The notes: a model not told the origin generated them from the letters alone. Numbered from the stretch's first letter, positions 9,804-19,129 are shown. The stretch: 64,000 nt of DNA from an uncultured Enterobacterales bacterium (GCA_945288535.1 CALYQQ010000003.1:44806-108805); one strand, 5' to 3'. Translations and numbers: made by a program.

Positions 9804-10265
9804 ATGAATGATATTCTAGTTATATTAGAAATTTCATTATATATAGTATGCTTTTCATTTTATAAGGCTATTTTTTATTGCTTTTCAGCAAGGATACTGG
9901 ATTTTGAAAAAAATAATTATGGAACAAGTGTTTATATTGCAATATTTTCTATAATTATTACAAAATTTATTATCTATATTCTTATTGAATCTAATACGAC
10001 ATCAGCTAATAGTATTACAGTCTTTATTATAACATTAGCTATCGATGCATTAATATGTTCAGCTTTCTTTAGTATTTCTTTTTTTAAAGGGATCTCAACC
10101 TCTTTTCTTACAACAGCACTTTGTACAGCTTCCTCTTTAGCTATTCTTTTTATTATAACGTTTATTAGTACGAGTGGTTTTAATAATAAACTAAGTTATT
10201 TGAAGCCTATTGCTTTAGTATTATTACAATACGTTGAATCACTGAAGTCGATGATATTTGCTTAG
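9804..10265 (+). CDS. Unknown small membrane protein, copy 2 of a tandem pair
   Basis: The 153-residue hydrophobic protein is paralogous to the one at 8924-9337. Shared landmarks are FYKAIFY near residue 19, ARI ten residues later, the SVYIAIFS segment, and DALICSAFFSISFFK in the third of about four membrane helices. It is longer at the C-terminus, where SYLKPIALVLLQYVESLK may be amphipathic. AAGGA lies at good distance before the ATG. I know of no family for it. The divergence between the copies suggests an old duplication kept under selection rather than a recent one. Confidence 0.7.
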   Translation: MNDILVILEISLYIVCFSFYKAIFYCFSARILDFEKNNYGTSVYIAIFSIIITKFIIYILIESNTTSANSITVFIITLAIDALICSAFFSISFFKGISTSFLTTALCTASSLAILFIITFISTSGFNNKLSYLKPIALVLLQYVESLKSMIFA

Positions 10266-10403
10266 TTAGAAAATAATGCACTAGCTTGTTTTTAATTTTT
10301 CATCAGCTCAGAAATTAGTTAGATTGATTATATTAATTAGGAAATTTCCAATTATTTTGGAAATCATTAATAAAACATAATTAAGGTGTGGTTGATATTA
10401 AAT

Positions 10404-11084
10404 CTAACAGATATTAATAAATTTGCGGAAAATCAATAGAATATTTTTTTCTAACCAATATTTACCTGCAATATGTTCACCTTGCCATGATTCAAGTAAT
10501 CGCTCATGGGTAAGTAAAGATGTCATGTGTTCAGCAACAGGATAATAGCTAATATGCCATGGTTCACAGGCAACACCGCCTGTATCAATGGCAAAAGGAC
10601 GATAAAATCCATAACTTGTCATATTTTCATTCAACCATGCTGTTAAATTAGCAAAATAACCATCGTTATGATATTCCCAAGCTTCCAGCATAAGTTTTTT
10701 ACCGCAAGGTAATCTATCGGGATCATAAATATCTATGTCTGTTCCCCAGTGATGACGACTAGTACCTGGTAGCGCTGACCAGCGTAAAATTGCTAAACAA
10801 CATTCTTCAATGCTCAGCCGTTCTAAATTAATAGGTATATTATTATCGTCCAAAATAGGCCGATGACCGTAAAATTTTTCGTTCCAAATTGTTTGCTGGC
10901 GATAAAAATCACGAAAAGTACTGGCAGGTTGAATATTAATACCATCTTTAATTGCATGTTCTTTCATTGCATTAAAAGCAATATAAGCTAATGGATGAAG
11001 TTTATGATGATGGAAATTAACCAAATGATCTGAACATTTACCAGTTAAGACATCGGTTGTAATCATATTTTTATCGATTAGCAT
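10404..11084 (-). CDS. M15 family (VanY-like) metallopeptidase, probable D,D-carboxypeptidase
   Basis: The 226-residue protein has the M15B zinc-peptidase signature: STFRDFYRQ, then S109-x-H111-x-x-G114-x-D116-x-D118 in [13 protein letters not shown], and E174-P-W-H177 in CEPWHISY. H111, D118 and H177 are the expected zinc ligands and E174 the catalytic base. Relatives trim D-Ala from peptidoglycan peptides. No signal peptide is visible, so it may be cytoplasmic and act on recycled or precursor peptides; that is inference. Its ATG overlaps the end of dapE by seven bases, so the two are translationally coupled. E. coli has the unrelated ypfH near this place. Confidence 0.82.
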   Translation of the reverse strand: MLIDKNMITTDVLTGKCSDHLVNFHHHKLHPLAYIAFNAMKEHAIKDGINIQPASTFRDFYRQQTIWNEKFYGHRPILDDNNIPINLERLSIEECCLAILRWSALPGTSRHHWGTDIDIYDPDRLPCGKKLMLEAWEYHNDGYFANLTAWLNENMTSYGFYRPFAIDTGGVACEPWHISYYPVAEHMTSLLTHERLLESWQGEHIAGKYWLEKNILLIFRKFINIC

Positions 11085-12223
11085 AACAACAATTGTTCCA
11101 TAATACGTTGATATATTTTACTTAATATTTGTAAATCAGCTATTTTCACATGTTCATCTACCTTATGTATGGTTGCATTAATTGGACCAAATTCAATAAT
11201 TTGTGTTCCCATCTGTGCAATAAATCGTCCATCTGATGTGCCACCATCGGTACTTAATGTAGGTATTATACCTGTATATTGTTGTATCGTTTGTTTAACC
11301 ACATCAACTAATTCGCCTGGTTCAGTTAAAAAGGGATTACCTGATAATGACCATTGTAAGTCATAACGTAGCTGATAACGATCGATCAATTGAATTACGT
11401 GTTGTTTAATTTTTTCTACGGTTAATTCACTGCTAAAGCGAAAATTAAATTGAATAAATAAGTCACCGGGAATAATATTATTGCTCCCCGTACCTGCATT
11501 AATATTAGCGATTTGCATAGATGTTGCTGGAAAAAATGCGTTACCTTGGTCCCATATTGTTGTTGTCAGTTCTTGTAACATAGGAATTGCTTTATGAATA
11601 GGGTTTTCAGCAAGATTTGGATAAGCAACATGTCCTTGAATGCCATGAATTATTAAATTTGCTGTTAAGGAGCCTCGACGACCATTCTTAATGACATCTC
11701 CCATTTTTTTTATACTAGAAGGTTCACCAACAATACAAAAATCAATATGTTCGTTACGCTGCATGAGCGTTTCGACAACTTTTACTGTGCCATTCGTTGC
11801 TTTAGCTTCTTCATCGGATGTTATTAAGAAGGCTAAACGGCCACGATGCTGAGGATATGCTGTAACAAAACGTTCAGCTGCGACAATCATTGCCGCTAAT
11901 GCTCCTTTCATGTCAGCCGCACCGCGTCCATATAAATAGCCATTTTTTAATGTAGCAGAAAAAGGTGGAACGACCCATTGACTTTCATCTCCTGCAGGTA
12001 CGACGTCGGTATGCCCAGCGAAAAGTAATGTTGGACCAGGATCAGACCCTTTATGATATGCCCAGAGATTTTCAGTATCCATAAAGTGCATAGGTTCTAT
12101 ATAAAATCCTTTTCGCTGTAAGTACTCAGTAAGTAAATGTTGGCAACCTGCATCATTAGGGCTTATTGACTTGCGTTGAATTAATTGTTGGGCGAGTTTA
12201 ATAACGGGGCACTGCATTAACAT
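11078..12223 (-). CDS. dapE: DapE, succinyl-diaminopimelate desuccinylase
   Basis: The 381-residue M20-family di-zinc enzyme cleaves N-succinyl-LL-diaminopimelate in the lysine/peptidoglycan pathway. Visible parts are the first metal motif [12 protein letters not shown], the [13 protein letters not shown] block, the catalytic TSDEEA with adjacent metal-binding residues, VGEPSS, NGRRGSL, and [12 protein letters not shown]. Length is slightly above E. coli DapE (375). The start overlaps the end of yffB by seven bases; a second ATG two codons later ([10 protein letters not shown]) aligns better with the E. coli start and may be the true one. It forms the yffB-dapE-M15 operon. Confidence 0.96.
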   Translation of the reverse strand: MLMQCPVIKLAQQLIQRKSISPNDAGCQHLLTEYLQRKGFYIEPMHFMDTENLWAYHKGSDPGPTLLFAGHTDVVPAGDESQWVVPPFSATLKNGYLYGRGAADMKGALAAMIVAAERFVTAYPQHRGRLAFLITSDEEAKATNGTVKVVETLMQRNEHIDFCIVGEPSSIKKMGDVIKNGRRGSLTANLIIHGIQGHVAYPNLAENPIHKAIPMLQELTTTIWDQGNAFFPATSMQIANINAGTGSNNIIPGDLFIQFNFRFSSELTVEKIKQHVIQLIDRYQLRYDLQWSLSGNPFLTEPGELVDVVKQTIQQYTGIIPTLSTDGGTSDGRFIAQMGTQIIEFGPINATIHKVDEHVKIADLQILSKIYQRIMEQLLLC

Positions 12224-12576
12224 TGAACCTCATTAAAAAATTTTTGATAGCGATTAAGATTAAAACCTATTATCATTTTGGTAGTGCTAACAATTATCGG
12301 ACGACGAATAATTACTGGATAGTTAAGCATTAAAGTAATAGCACTTTCTTGATTTTTAATATCAGCACGCTGTTTTTCTGAAAGTCTACGCCAGGTTAAC
12401 CCTTTGGTATTTAATAATTCTTGCCAATTATAATGATCTAAAAATGACTTTAATAATAATGAATTAACGCCACTGACGTGATAATCGTGGAATTTATAAT
12501 CTATATGTTGATCTTCTAACCAACGTCTGGCTTTTTTTACGGTATCACAATTTCTTATTCCATAAACTATTAGCAT
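12217..12576 (-). CDS. yffB: YffB, ArsC/Spx-family thioredoxin-fold protein
   Basis: The 119-residue protein of the arsenate-reductase-like (Spx/MgsR) family has one conserved cysteine, C10, in [17 protein letters not shown], then [11 protein letters not shown] and [12 protein letters not shown], as in E. coli YffB (118). The family has a thioredoxin fold and may act on glutathione adducts; its cellular role is not established. It is the first gene of the yffB-dapE-M15 operon and overlaps dapE by seven bases, a linkage conserved in enterobacteria. Confidence 0.93.
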   Translation of the reverse strand: MLIVYGIRNCDTVKKARRWLEDQHIDYKFHDYHVSGVNSLLLKSFLDHYNWQELLNTKGLTWRRLSEKQRADIKNQESAITLMLNYPVIIRRPIIVSTTKMIIGFNLNRYQKFFNEVQC

Positions 12577-13141
12577 AAATTTAATCCATCATTTAGAGAA
12601 AAATTGACATAGTTTTTATCCTAATCACAATAACTAATAACAATATATCAATTATTCGAGGAAGTTTAACGTATTTTATCTAATTATTTTAGTTTATATA
12701 ACGTATTTATCTATTATTTTAATCATTATTAATTTTAATAAATAAGCAATTACTCATTTTTAAATAAGATTTATCTTATAGTTGCTCTCTAGAGAAACGA
12801 AGTTACTTTAGATAAAATTTTATTTTTATTTAGAACAATATTTAATGTGAATATTATTTTAAATAAATTGTTCAAAAAAGTAATTTTATACGTGTTAGCA
12901 TGTAGTTGTATTGATGATTTTTTCTATTTTCATTTTTTATAATCTATTAATAAATAAAGATTATCTTTGTATATTATCAATAGATCGTAGGTTACTATAA
13001 ATACTAAGGTATTTGGCATTAATAACGTTTGCAAAGCACAGTGATTAATAAAGTAGCAATAAATTAAGCATAATAATTTAATAAATAACTATTTAACGCA
13101 CATAAAATTAAACCTATTTTCAATATTTAACTCACTAAATA
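12577..13141. other. Intergenic region between yffB and narP
   Basis: A 565-base AT-rich gap upstream of yffB and downstream of narP, both on the minus strand. It must contain the yffB-dapE promoter. No frame, RNA gene or strong terminator was recognised. Confidence 0.5.
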
Positions 13142-13771
13142 TTACAATGCCTTATGTTCAAGATAGAGCACTGTAGCTGCTACTCTAGAACGAATATTTA
13201 ATTTACGTAAAATATTGCGAATATGTACTTTGACAGTTTCTTCTGAAATATGCAAAAAGGTAGCGATTTGCTTATTTGAACCGCCTCGTGCAACCTCTTT
13301 TAACACATCAAGTTCTCTTTCGGTTAGTTCAGAAAAAGGATCTTTTTGCTCATGTCGGGATACAAGATATTGTTTGACCGTTTCACTAAATACACGCGCG
13401 CCATGTGCAGCATTACTTAATTGCTCTAATAACCACTCGGGTTCACTGTCTTTAAGTAAATACCCATCAGCACCTGCATCAATTAATGTATAGATATCGC
13501 TACGTAAGTCAGAAACTGTAAGAATTATAATTCTTGCATCAATACCTTCATTACGTAATGCTTTTAATGTGCTTAAGCCAGATAATCCCTTCATATGTAA
13601 ATCTAATATAATTAAATCAGGAGAAAACTTTGTTGCTAATGCAATGGCTTTATTACCATCTCCAGCTTCACCAACAATAGTAAAGTTGGAATTTAAGGCA
13701 AGAAGTTGATGAATACCCTGGCGCATAAGTGGATGATCATCAATAATTAATATCTTGACAAGTTCAGACAT
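13142..13771 (-). CDS. narP: NarP, nitrate/nitrite response regulator
   Basis: The 209-residue response regulator has a receiver domain (about 1-125) with acidic pair D11-D12, phospho-acceptor D57 in LIILDLHMKGLSG and the conserved lysine in YLLKDSEP, then a LuxR/FixJ-type helix-turn-helix (about 145-205) with LTERELDVLKEVARGGSNKQIA and EETVKVHIRNILRKLNIRSR. The details fit NarP better than NarL (for example MKGLSG, VFSETVKQYL and DPFSELTE). It lies downstream of narQ in the same direction with a 99-base gap, so sensor and regulator probably form one operon; in E. coli they are unlinked. Confidence 0.92.
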   Translation of the reverse strand: MSELVKILIIDDHPLMRQGIHQLLALNSNFTIVGEAGDGNKAIALATKFSPDLIILDLHMKGLSGLSTLKALRNEGIDARIIILTVSDLRSDIYTLIDAGADGYLLKDSEPEWLLEQLSNAAHGARVFSETVKQYLVSRHEQKDPFSELTERELDVLKEVARGGSNKQIATFLHISEETVKVHIRNILRKLNIRSRVAATVLYLEHKAL

Positions 13772-13870
13772 ATAAAACCTTTATGAGTAAAATCAGTTAT
13801 TTTTTTAGTAAAAAAAATTTTGGAATATATATGGAGCTATTACATATTACTTTTCATTGCATTATTAATT

Positions 13871-15580
13871 TTATGGTATGTGATCATCTTTGATGGGAAA
13901 TGTTAAACAAACCTGTGTTCCACCTTGTTCTTTTTTTTGAATTATAAGTTCACCGCTTAAAGAACAAGCTCGTTCTCGCATAATTGTCAAACCATAATGC
14001 CCTTCTTGTTCGTTCGTTGTTGCAATACCAAGGCCATCGTCTTCAATAATAAACATATTATGACCTTTTTCTGTGTAACCACAATAGATGTTGATTGTCT
14101 TCGCCTGCGCATGTTTGATAGCATTTATTACAGCTTCACGAACAATTTGTAACGTATGTATTTGCTGTTGTGCATTAAGAGAATGAGCGGGCAAGTCACA
14201 TTGCAATAATAATTTTGCACTAGAATTTACCTGTAATGGCTCTATTAATTGATTTAATGCTTCATGTAAATTAGCTTCAGAAATCGTTAAACGAAATGTT
14301 GTCAAAAGTTCACGTAGTTGTTGATATGCAGTAATGAGAGCACGTTCAACATCATCAAGAATAAGAATTGCTTGTTGGTTTTCTAAAGAGATACTTCGGC
14401 GTAATAGCACTAGCTGAATACGCAGAAATGATAATGCTTGAGCAAGTGAGTCGTGAAGTTCCCTAGCAATAGTGGTGCGTTCTTTCATTAATAATAATTG
14501 TTGATGTTGTTTATAGCATCTTGTGGCATAAATATTGCGACTTAGCATTTCAGCAATATTCATAATGAGTGGAGACTGTGGATGATTATTTTGCATACAT
14601 TGCCAATGTAGTGAACCTAACGTTTGATTTTCCATAATTAATGGTTGACTATGCCAGGGGATATTATCAATAGCCTTACCTGACTGTAATACTAAAGGTT
14701 CACTACTATTATCAGCGATATAGAGTTGTATTGCATTTAATCCTTCCTGCGGAGTTAATAATGATAACACTTGATTAAAATTTGCTTTTTCTGGTTGTAT
14801 TACATTGAGAATACGAGAACATTCATACAATGTATGCAATGTTTGATTTGCCTTAATTAATTTTTTAGTTTTTTCTGTAACCTTATCTTCGAGCGAACGA
14901 TATAATTTGGATAACTCAGCCGTCATGGTGATAAAAGCAGAAGAAAGTAAGCCAAGCTCATTAGGGAGAGAAGTATCCAATGTTAAATTAGAAAAATGTC
15001 CTTTTTGAATTTGCTTACTTGCCTCAACAAGTTGATGTAGGGGGGCAACAACTCTTTTCCGGGTAAACCAAATGGCGAAAAAGACGAGACAACTTGTCGA
15101 AATAAAATTAATTATAATGATTAGTTCGGCTACCCATAATTTTAACTTAGAATAAAATTGTATATCATGTACAAATTTATTTATATTATTAATAAAACTA
15201 TCAATTTCCTGCATATAATGAGTTTTATCATTTTGTTCAATAGCTTTATTTACTATTTCCCAATTTGTTAATAAGTTATGATAACTATCACGAACATGCG
15301 CTGGTATATAAAATCGATCTAGTTGCTTTAAGCTTGCACTATTTAGCGATGATGCATATTCAAGACGATGCTTTTCAATAAGAGGTGAATCTGTTGTTAT
15401 ATCGTAAACGAGCTGATAAATTTGCATTCTTAACGAAGCAGAAATATTTATTGCTTCAGCATCATTAAGGCTATTTATTATTGTAGCAATAGATAACCCC
15501 ATTGAAATAAAGAGTAAAATAATAATATAAAACAATAAGTTAGCAATATTATAAGTTAATGAGGATGACATAGATAGCAT
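13871..15580 (-). CDS. narQ: NarQ, nitrate/nitrite sensor histidine kinase
   Basis: The 569-residue inner-membrane kinase has a first membrane helix (about 12-35), then the nitrate-binding P-box LNDAEAINISASLRMQ with R51, a periplasmic four-helix part, a second helix (about 152-172), a HAMP segment with APLHQLVEAS and NELGLL, a cysteine-containing linker, and a HisKA_3-type dimerisation helix with phospho-acceptor H375 in RTTIARELHDSLAQ. The ATPase domain shows REAVINAIKHA, DDGLGI and GHYGLTIMRERA. Length and sequence match E. coli NarQ (566). It presumably phosphorylates NarP encoded just downstream. Confidence 0.94.
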   Translation of the reverse strand: MLSMSSSLTYNIANLLFYIIILLFISMGLSIATIINSLNDAEAINISASLRMQIYQLVYDITTDSPLIEKHRLEYASSLNSASLKQLDRFYIPAHVRDSYHNLLTNWEIVNKAIEQNDKTHYMQEIDSFINNINKFVHDIQFYSKLKLWVAELIIIINFISTSCLVFFAIWFTRKRVVAPLHQLVEASKQIQKGHFSNLTLDTSLPNELGLLSSAFITMTAELSKLYRSLEDKVTEKTKKLIKANQTLHTLYECSRILNVIQPEKANFNQVLSLLTPQEGLNAIQLYIADNSSEPLVLQSGKAIDNIPWHSQPLIMENQTLGSLHWQCMQNNHPQSPLIMNIAEMLSRNIYATRCYKQHQQLLLMKERTTIARELHDSLAQALSFLRIQLVLLRRSISLENQQAILILDDVERALITAYQQLRELLTTFRLTISEANLHEALNQLIEPLQVNSSAKLLLQCDLPAHSLNAQQQIHTLQIVREAVINAIKHAQAKTINIYCGYTEKGHNMFIIEDDGLGIATTNEQEGHYGLTIMRERACSLSGELIIQKKEQGGTQVCLTFPIKDDHIP

Positions 15581-16155
15581 GTGACTAATCCTGATCTATT
15601 TGACTGTTCAGCTAAGTTTAAGAGTAAAAGGATTATAATCTTATCATGTCAATTATTTAGTTATAATAGATAACAATAAACAAGTAGCGTAAATAGCTTG
15701 GTAATAGAAAGTAACTAGATAATACTTGTTATCAATCATATGGTTATATATAGTGGAGTGGAAAAAAACGAAAGAAAATATCTATATAATATCTGAAAAT
15801 AGTAATGTTTCTAATAAAATAAAGAGTAATCTTTAAAATATATATGATTATTAAATGAAAAGAAGTTAGCTCAATATATAGTTATTTATCTAAAATAATT
15901 GATATTAAAATTAAAATATTATAATAAAAGCTGATAATTAGCTTCATTTCAATAAGGTATTGAAACATACTCATATTATATTAGGTAAATATGAAATATT
16001 CTTATTTGTGTTAATAATAGTTTGTATCGTTTTGAGTAATGATTTTTTGTCTATAGGAAAGCATACTATTTTTATATAGCCAAGAAGAGCTATCTATTGT
16101 CATTGATTTTACTGATCTTAATTGCTTTATGTTTACCTAGTCATTCATAATGTAA
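15581..16155. other. Intergenic region between narQ and ypeA
   Basis: This AT-rich gap holds the narQ promoter on the minus strand. No reading frame was found on the plus strand, yet a plus-strand terminator ends it (see next entry), so an untranslated transcript or a lost gene is possible. Confidence 0.45.
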
Positions 16156-16181
16156 CGGCCGGAAAATTTCCCGGCTTTTTT
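16156..16181 (+). terminator. Orphan rho-independent terminator upstream of ypeA
   Basis: GCCGG at 16158-16162 pairs with CCGGC at 16171-16175 (with extra A/T pairs inside) and a T6 run follows. It points to the right but has no gene before it on that strand for more than 500 bases. It could end a small RNA, serve as a leader terminator for ypeA, or be left over from a deleted gene. Confidence 0.7.
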
Positions 16182-16237
16182 ATTGATCATTTTTATTTAA
16201 TATTTACTATTTTTTAAGCTAACTAAGGAGAAATAGT

Positions 16238-16654
16238 ATGGAAATTAGGCTCTTTAATTATTCTGATTATGATAATGTAATTAATTTATGGGAGGAATGT
16301 CGCTTATTACAACCTTGGCAAGATCCAGAAATAGATATTGAACGTATTTTACAACATGATGCAAGCTTATTTCTTATTGCTGAAGTTGAGCAAATGATTG
16401 TCGGTTCTGTTATTGGTACATATGACGGGCATTGTGCAAGCACACATTATTTAGCTGTACTACCTGAATATCGTAAGCGTGGTATTGCTAATGCATTAAT
16501 TAATCGATTAGAAAAAAAATTAATTGCTCGTGGGTGCGCTCGATTAAACATTCTTATTCCAGCTCATCATGATTTATTGATTAGCATGTATGAACGTTTA
16601 GGTTATGAAACAGATAATATTGTTTGTGTAACTAAAAAATTAATTCAGCTATAA
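16238..16654 (+). CDS. ypeA: YpeA, GNAT family acetyltransferase
   Basis: The 138-residue single-domain GNAT protein closely follows E. coli YpeA (141): WEECRLLQPWQDPEIDIER at the start, the acetyl-CoA-binding loop PEYRKRGIANALINRLE, and the final MYERLGYETDN. Its substrate is not known. AAGGAG sits eight bases before the ATG. yfeY follows 66 bases later in the same direction, which mirrors the local neighbourhood in E. coli. Confidence 0.92.
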   Translation: MEIRLFNYSDYDNVINLWEECRLLQPWQDPEIDIERILQHDASLFLIAEVEQMIVGSVIGTYDGHCASTHYLAVLPEYRKRGIANALINRLEKKLIARGCARLNILIPAHHDLLISMYERLGYETDNIVCVTKKLIQL

Positions 16655-16720
16655 GATTGCTGATTTTTATATTTTCGTCAGCTATAATTTAGATAACTTA
16701 TAATATGTAAAGGATATAGT

Positions 16721-17296
16721 ATGAAAGTTGGCTGTATTTTATACATTTCTTTATTGTTAACAGGTTGCAGCTCATGGTGGTCATCAAAACCTGTTATTGA
16801 TAATGATGGCCGATGGATTATATCTGATAGTAATGTTGGACCGATAACAGCAAAAACACATTTTAAGCAAAATGAATTGCAAAAATTACTCGGTAATAAA
16901 GTTAAAATAATATCAGGAATGGGGATAACTAACGGAAAATCCTCTTATTTTTTTTATGTAACCGAGCCTTATGATACAAATGCTATATTAATGAAAATTA
17001 TTGGTATTCCAAATGGCAATGTTAAACGTATAGAAATAGAACAAAATAAAGCAATTCATGAAGAAATACATATAGGTAGTTATTTTCATCAATTATATAA
17101 ACAAGCAATAACAGGAAATTGTAGAAAAATTAAGAATGATGAAAAGGGGGCTATTCTATGTGATTCACCTACTAGTAAACATATTTATTATATCTTTAAT
17201 GGTCAATCAGATAACTTTGGATTACTATTACCTCCTAATGATGAATTAATAAGTTGGAAAGTAAGCAAAATCATTTGGCTAGCTAAAGTAGATTAA
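16721..17296 (+). CDS. yfeY: YfeY-like DUF1131 lipoprotein
   Basis: The 191-residue lipoprotein has a short signal peptide and lipobox LLTGC, lipidated C16. The mature part matches the DUF1131 (RpoE-regulated lipoprotein) family: VGPITAKTHF, KIISGMGITNGK, RIEIEQ, NCRKI...ILC with two cysteines that could pair, and the diagnostic C-terminal LISWKVSKIIW. The function of the family is not known; in E. coli the gene belongs to the sigma-E envelope-stress regulon. AAGGATATAGT precedes the ATG. Its position beside ypeA supports the call. Confidence 0.85.
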   Translation: MKVGCILYISLLLTGCSSWWSSKPVIDNDGRWIISDSNVGPITAKTHFKQNELQKLLGNKVKIISGMGITNGKSSYFFYVTEPYDTNAILMKIIGIPNGNVKRIEIEQNKAIHEEIHIGSYFHQLYKQAITGNCRKIKNDEKGAILCDSPTSKHIYYIFNGQSDNFGLLLPPNDELISWKVSKIIWLAKVD

Positions 17297-17498
17297 TTTT
17301 ATCTTAACAAATTTTATAAATTAGCTATGCTGATTACATTTTTTATGGTGCATCTCTTATTTTTTATACGCTATAGATAACAATATAAGTATTATTAATA
17401 CAATGAGTGATGTTTACGATAATTTCTTTATAAATATTAATTAACAGGATTTTATTGTTTATTATTTAATCTGTTATGAGGTAAATGATAATTTATTA

Positions 17499-17527
17499 TT
17501 GACAGTTTTATATAGGTTTCCTATTAT
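17499..17527 (+). promoter_or_regulatory. Sigma-70 promoter of tRNA-Ala
   Basis: A perfect -35 box TTGACA (17499-17504) is followed after exactly 17 bases by -10 box TATTAT (17522-17527). The tRNA starts about 40 bases past the expected transcription start. This is the strongest promoter match seen in the window. Confidence 0.85.
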
Positions 17528-17573
17528 AGGAAGCATATCGATACGAAGTAGTCCTGAGCGATTATTTTCAGTC

Positions 17574-17649
<76 letters not shown>

Positions 17650-17670
17650 CGTATCTAACCAGTTTCTGAA

Positions 17671-17705
17671 GCCCGTGTTCTTGTTGAATACGGGTCTTTT
17701 TAAAA
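17671..17705 (+). terminator. Terminator of tRNA-Ala
   Basis: A ten-base-pair stem GCCCGTGTTC / GAATACGGGT (two G:U pairs) with a five-base loop is followed by T5. It begins 21 bases after the tRNA CCA. Confidence 0.85.
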
Positions 17706-17773
17706 GGATAAATTTAGTAGTTGAGTAAGTAACTCAATAAAGTACTGATAATTTCTAGATTTAAGTTTCTGAA

Positions 17774-17807
17774 GCCTGTATTAATATATATTAATACAGG
17801 CCTTTTT
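17774..17807 (+). terminator. Second terminator with the same lead-in as the tRNA-Ala terminator
   Basis: A perfect 28-base palindrome (17774-17801, arms GCCTGTATTAAT) followed by CTTTTTA. Its 5' flank AGTTTCTGAAGCC at 17764 repeats that of the first terminator (17661). It may be a leftover from a duplicated and lost tRNA unit or a back-up terminator. Confidence 0.7.
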
Positions 17808-18327
17808 ATGTTATAAATTAAATGACTATAATTCCATGATCGAATATTAGCTGAAATAAAATAGTTTTATTTCTGTAAATTTATTTATAAAAAAACTATA
17901 AATCATTCTTCTAATTTTAATTAAATGTTATTTCAATGTTTTTAATTAAATGAATATATTTATGTTTTCCATTGATGTCTACTATAAAAAATTTCAATAA
18001 AAGTAAATTTTTTATTTTAATATTATTCTTTTTATAGTATAACGAGTGCTATTTTTTTGATTCAATGGGTTAAAACTAAGTAGCAATAATCGCTTCTATA
18101 GAATAAATACATATTGAACTGTGTAAGATTTATATATTAGCAAGGTGAGATCCTAATAAAATAAGGATAAATATTAACAATCGTATTTATACATATCTTA
18201 TTAAAAAGATTTTCATTAAAGGATCTTATCAATATAGCGTAATATTATAGTAATGAGCAAGTTAGGTATTTATAAAAGGTTCCCTAAAAGGAAATACATT
18301 CAATTAAAATGCACCATTAGTATTATA
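17808..18327. other. Gap between tRNA-Ala and tRNA-Ile2
   Basis: About 520 bases of AT-rich DNA between convergent tRNA units. No reading frame, tRNA remnant or terminator for the minus-strand tRNA was clear. Confidence 0.5.
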
Positions 18328-18403
18328 TGGTGGCCCCTCCCAGACTTGAACTGGGGACCAATCGATTATGAGTCGACTGCTCTAACCACTGAGCTAAGGG
18401 GCC
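18328..18403 (-). tRNA. ileX: tRNA-Ile2(CAU), copy 1
   Basis: The 76-base gene on the minus strand has encoded CCA, loop CTCATAA with anticodon CAU, and acceptor stem GGCCCCT/AGGGGCC. It matches E. coli ileX/ileY, whose C34 is changed to lysidine by TilS to read AUA. It is not tRNA-Met, because the body is the isoleucine type. An ATTATA (reverse of a -10 box) lies 15 bases upstream. The gene is identical in all 76 bases to the copy at 18888-18963. Confidence 0.93.
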
Positions 18404-18887
18404 ATTAAGGAGAAATGATTATACAAAAATGTTATTATTACGTCTAGTTTATATTTATGATTATTCTAACAATTGTATATAATTAGAACACTAATAAAAT
18501 TAGTGATTTAAAGTATATATCTACATTTTTAATAATAAATATTTTATTTTAATAAATATTCAAAAATGATTTGTGAATTATAAGTAAGAATAAATGAAAT
18601 AGATTTATAATTTATATCATTATTCTTTTTATAATGCATACAATTTATGATAAATAGTCTTTATTCGGCTTTTGAATGTTTAGATTACCTATCACTATAG
18701 TATTGATAGTATCATAATATTATATCCATAAATTTTCTCTATATACCATTATTATTGACTAATAACTTCATTAATTTCTTGATAAATCAGTCTAGCATCC
18801 CTACATATTTTATTCATCTTTGGTTATAGATAATAAACTTAATATAGAAAGGTATTAATGTTGAAATAAAACTAGATAAGTATTTGA
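18404..18887. other. Spacer between the two tRNA-Ile2 genes
   Basis: 484 bases of AT-rich sequence. It must hold the promoter of copy 1 and the end of the copy 2 transcript. The flanks of the two tRNA copies do not resemble each other, so the duplication is not recent or the flanks have decayed. Confidence 0.5.
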
Positions 18888-18963
18888 TGGTGGCCCCTCC
18901 CAGACTTGAACTGGGGACCAATCGATTATGAGTCGACTGCTCTAACCACTGAGCTAAGGGGCC
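18888..18963 (-). tRNA. ileX: tRNA-Ile2(CAU), copy 2
   Basis: A base-for-base duplicate of the tRNA at 18328-18403, same strand. It also has ATTATA about 12 bases upstream on the coding side. Keeping two identical copies of this minor tRNA fits an AT-rich genome in which AUA is a common codon; that explanation is inference. Confidence 0.93.
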
Positions 18964-19075
18964 TTTCTGAAAGTATTATACGGTAATTTATAGGTGTTCG
19001 TCTACGGTTGTTAGTGCATATGACTATTTTATCATCAAATTATTATAATAAATAATCCTAATTCTTCAAATAACT

Positions 19076-19097
19076 AAGCCTCCAATAAAGGAGGCTT
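19076..19097 (-). terminator. Hairpin terminator after rpoD
   Basis: An eight-base-pair perfect stem AAGCCTCC / GGAGGCTT with loop AATAAA lies about 33 bases past the rpoD stop. The T-run on the minus strand is weak (TTAGTTATTTG), but the position fits the end of the rpsU-dnaG-rpoD operon. Confidence 0.7.
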
Positions 19098-19129
19098 ATA
19101 TTAAGGATTAGATCCATCTTAATATTTTA

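Noticed and set aside
18328..18963. Two CAU-anticodon tRNAs as tRNA-Met
   Set aside because: The acceptor stem and body are those of tRNA-Ile2, not of methionine tRNAs; the true initiator tRNA is at 49754.
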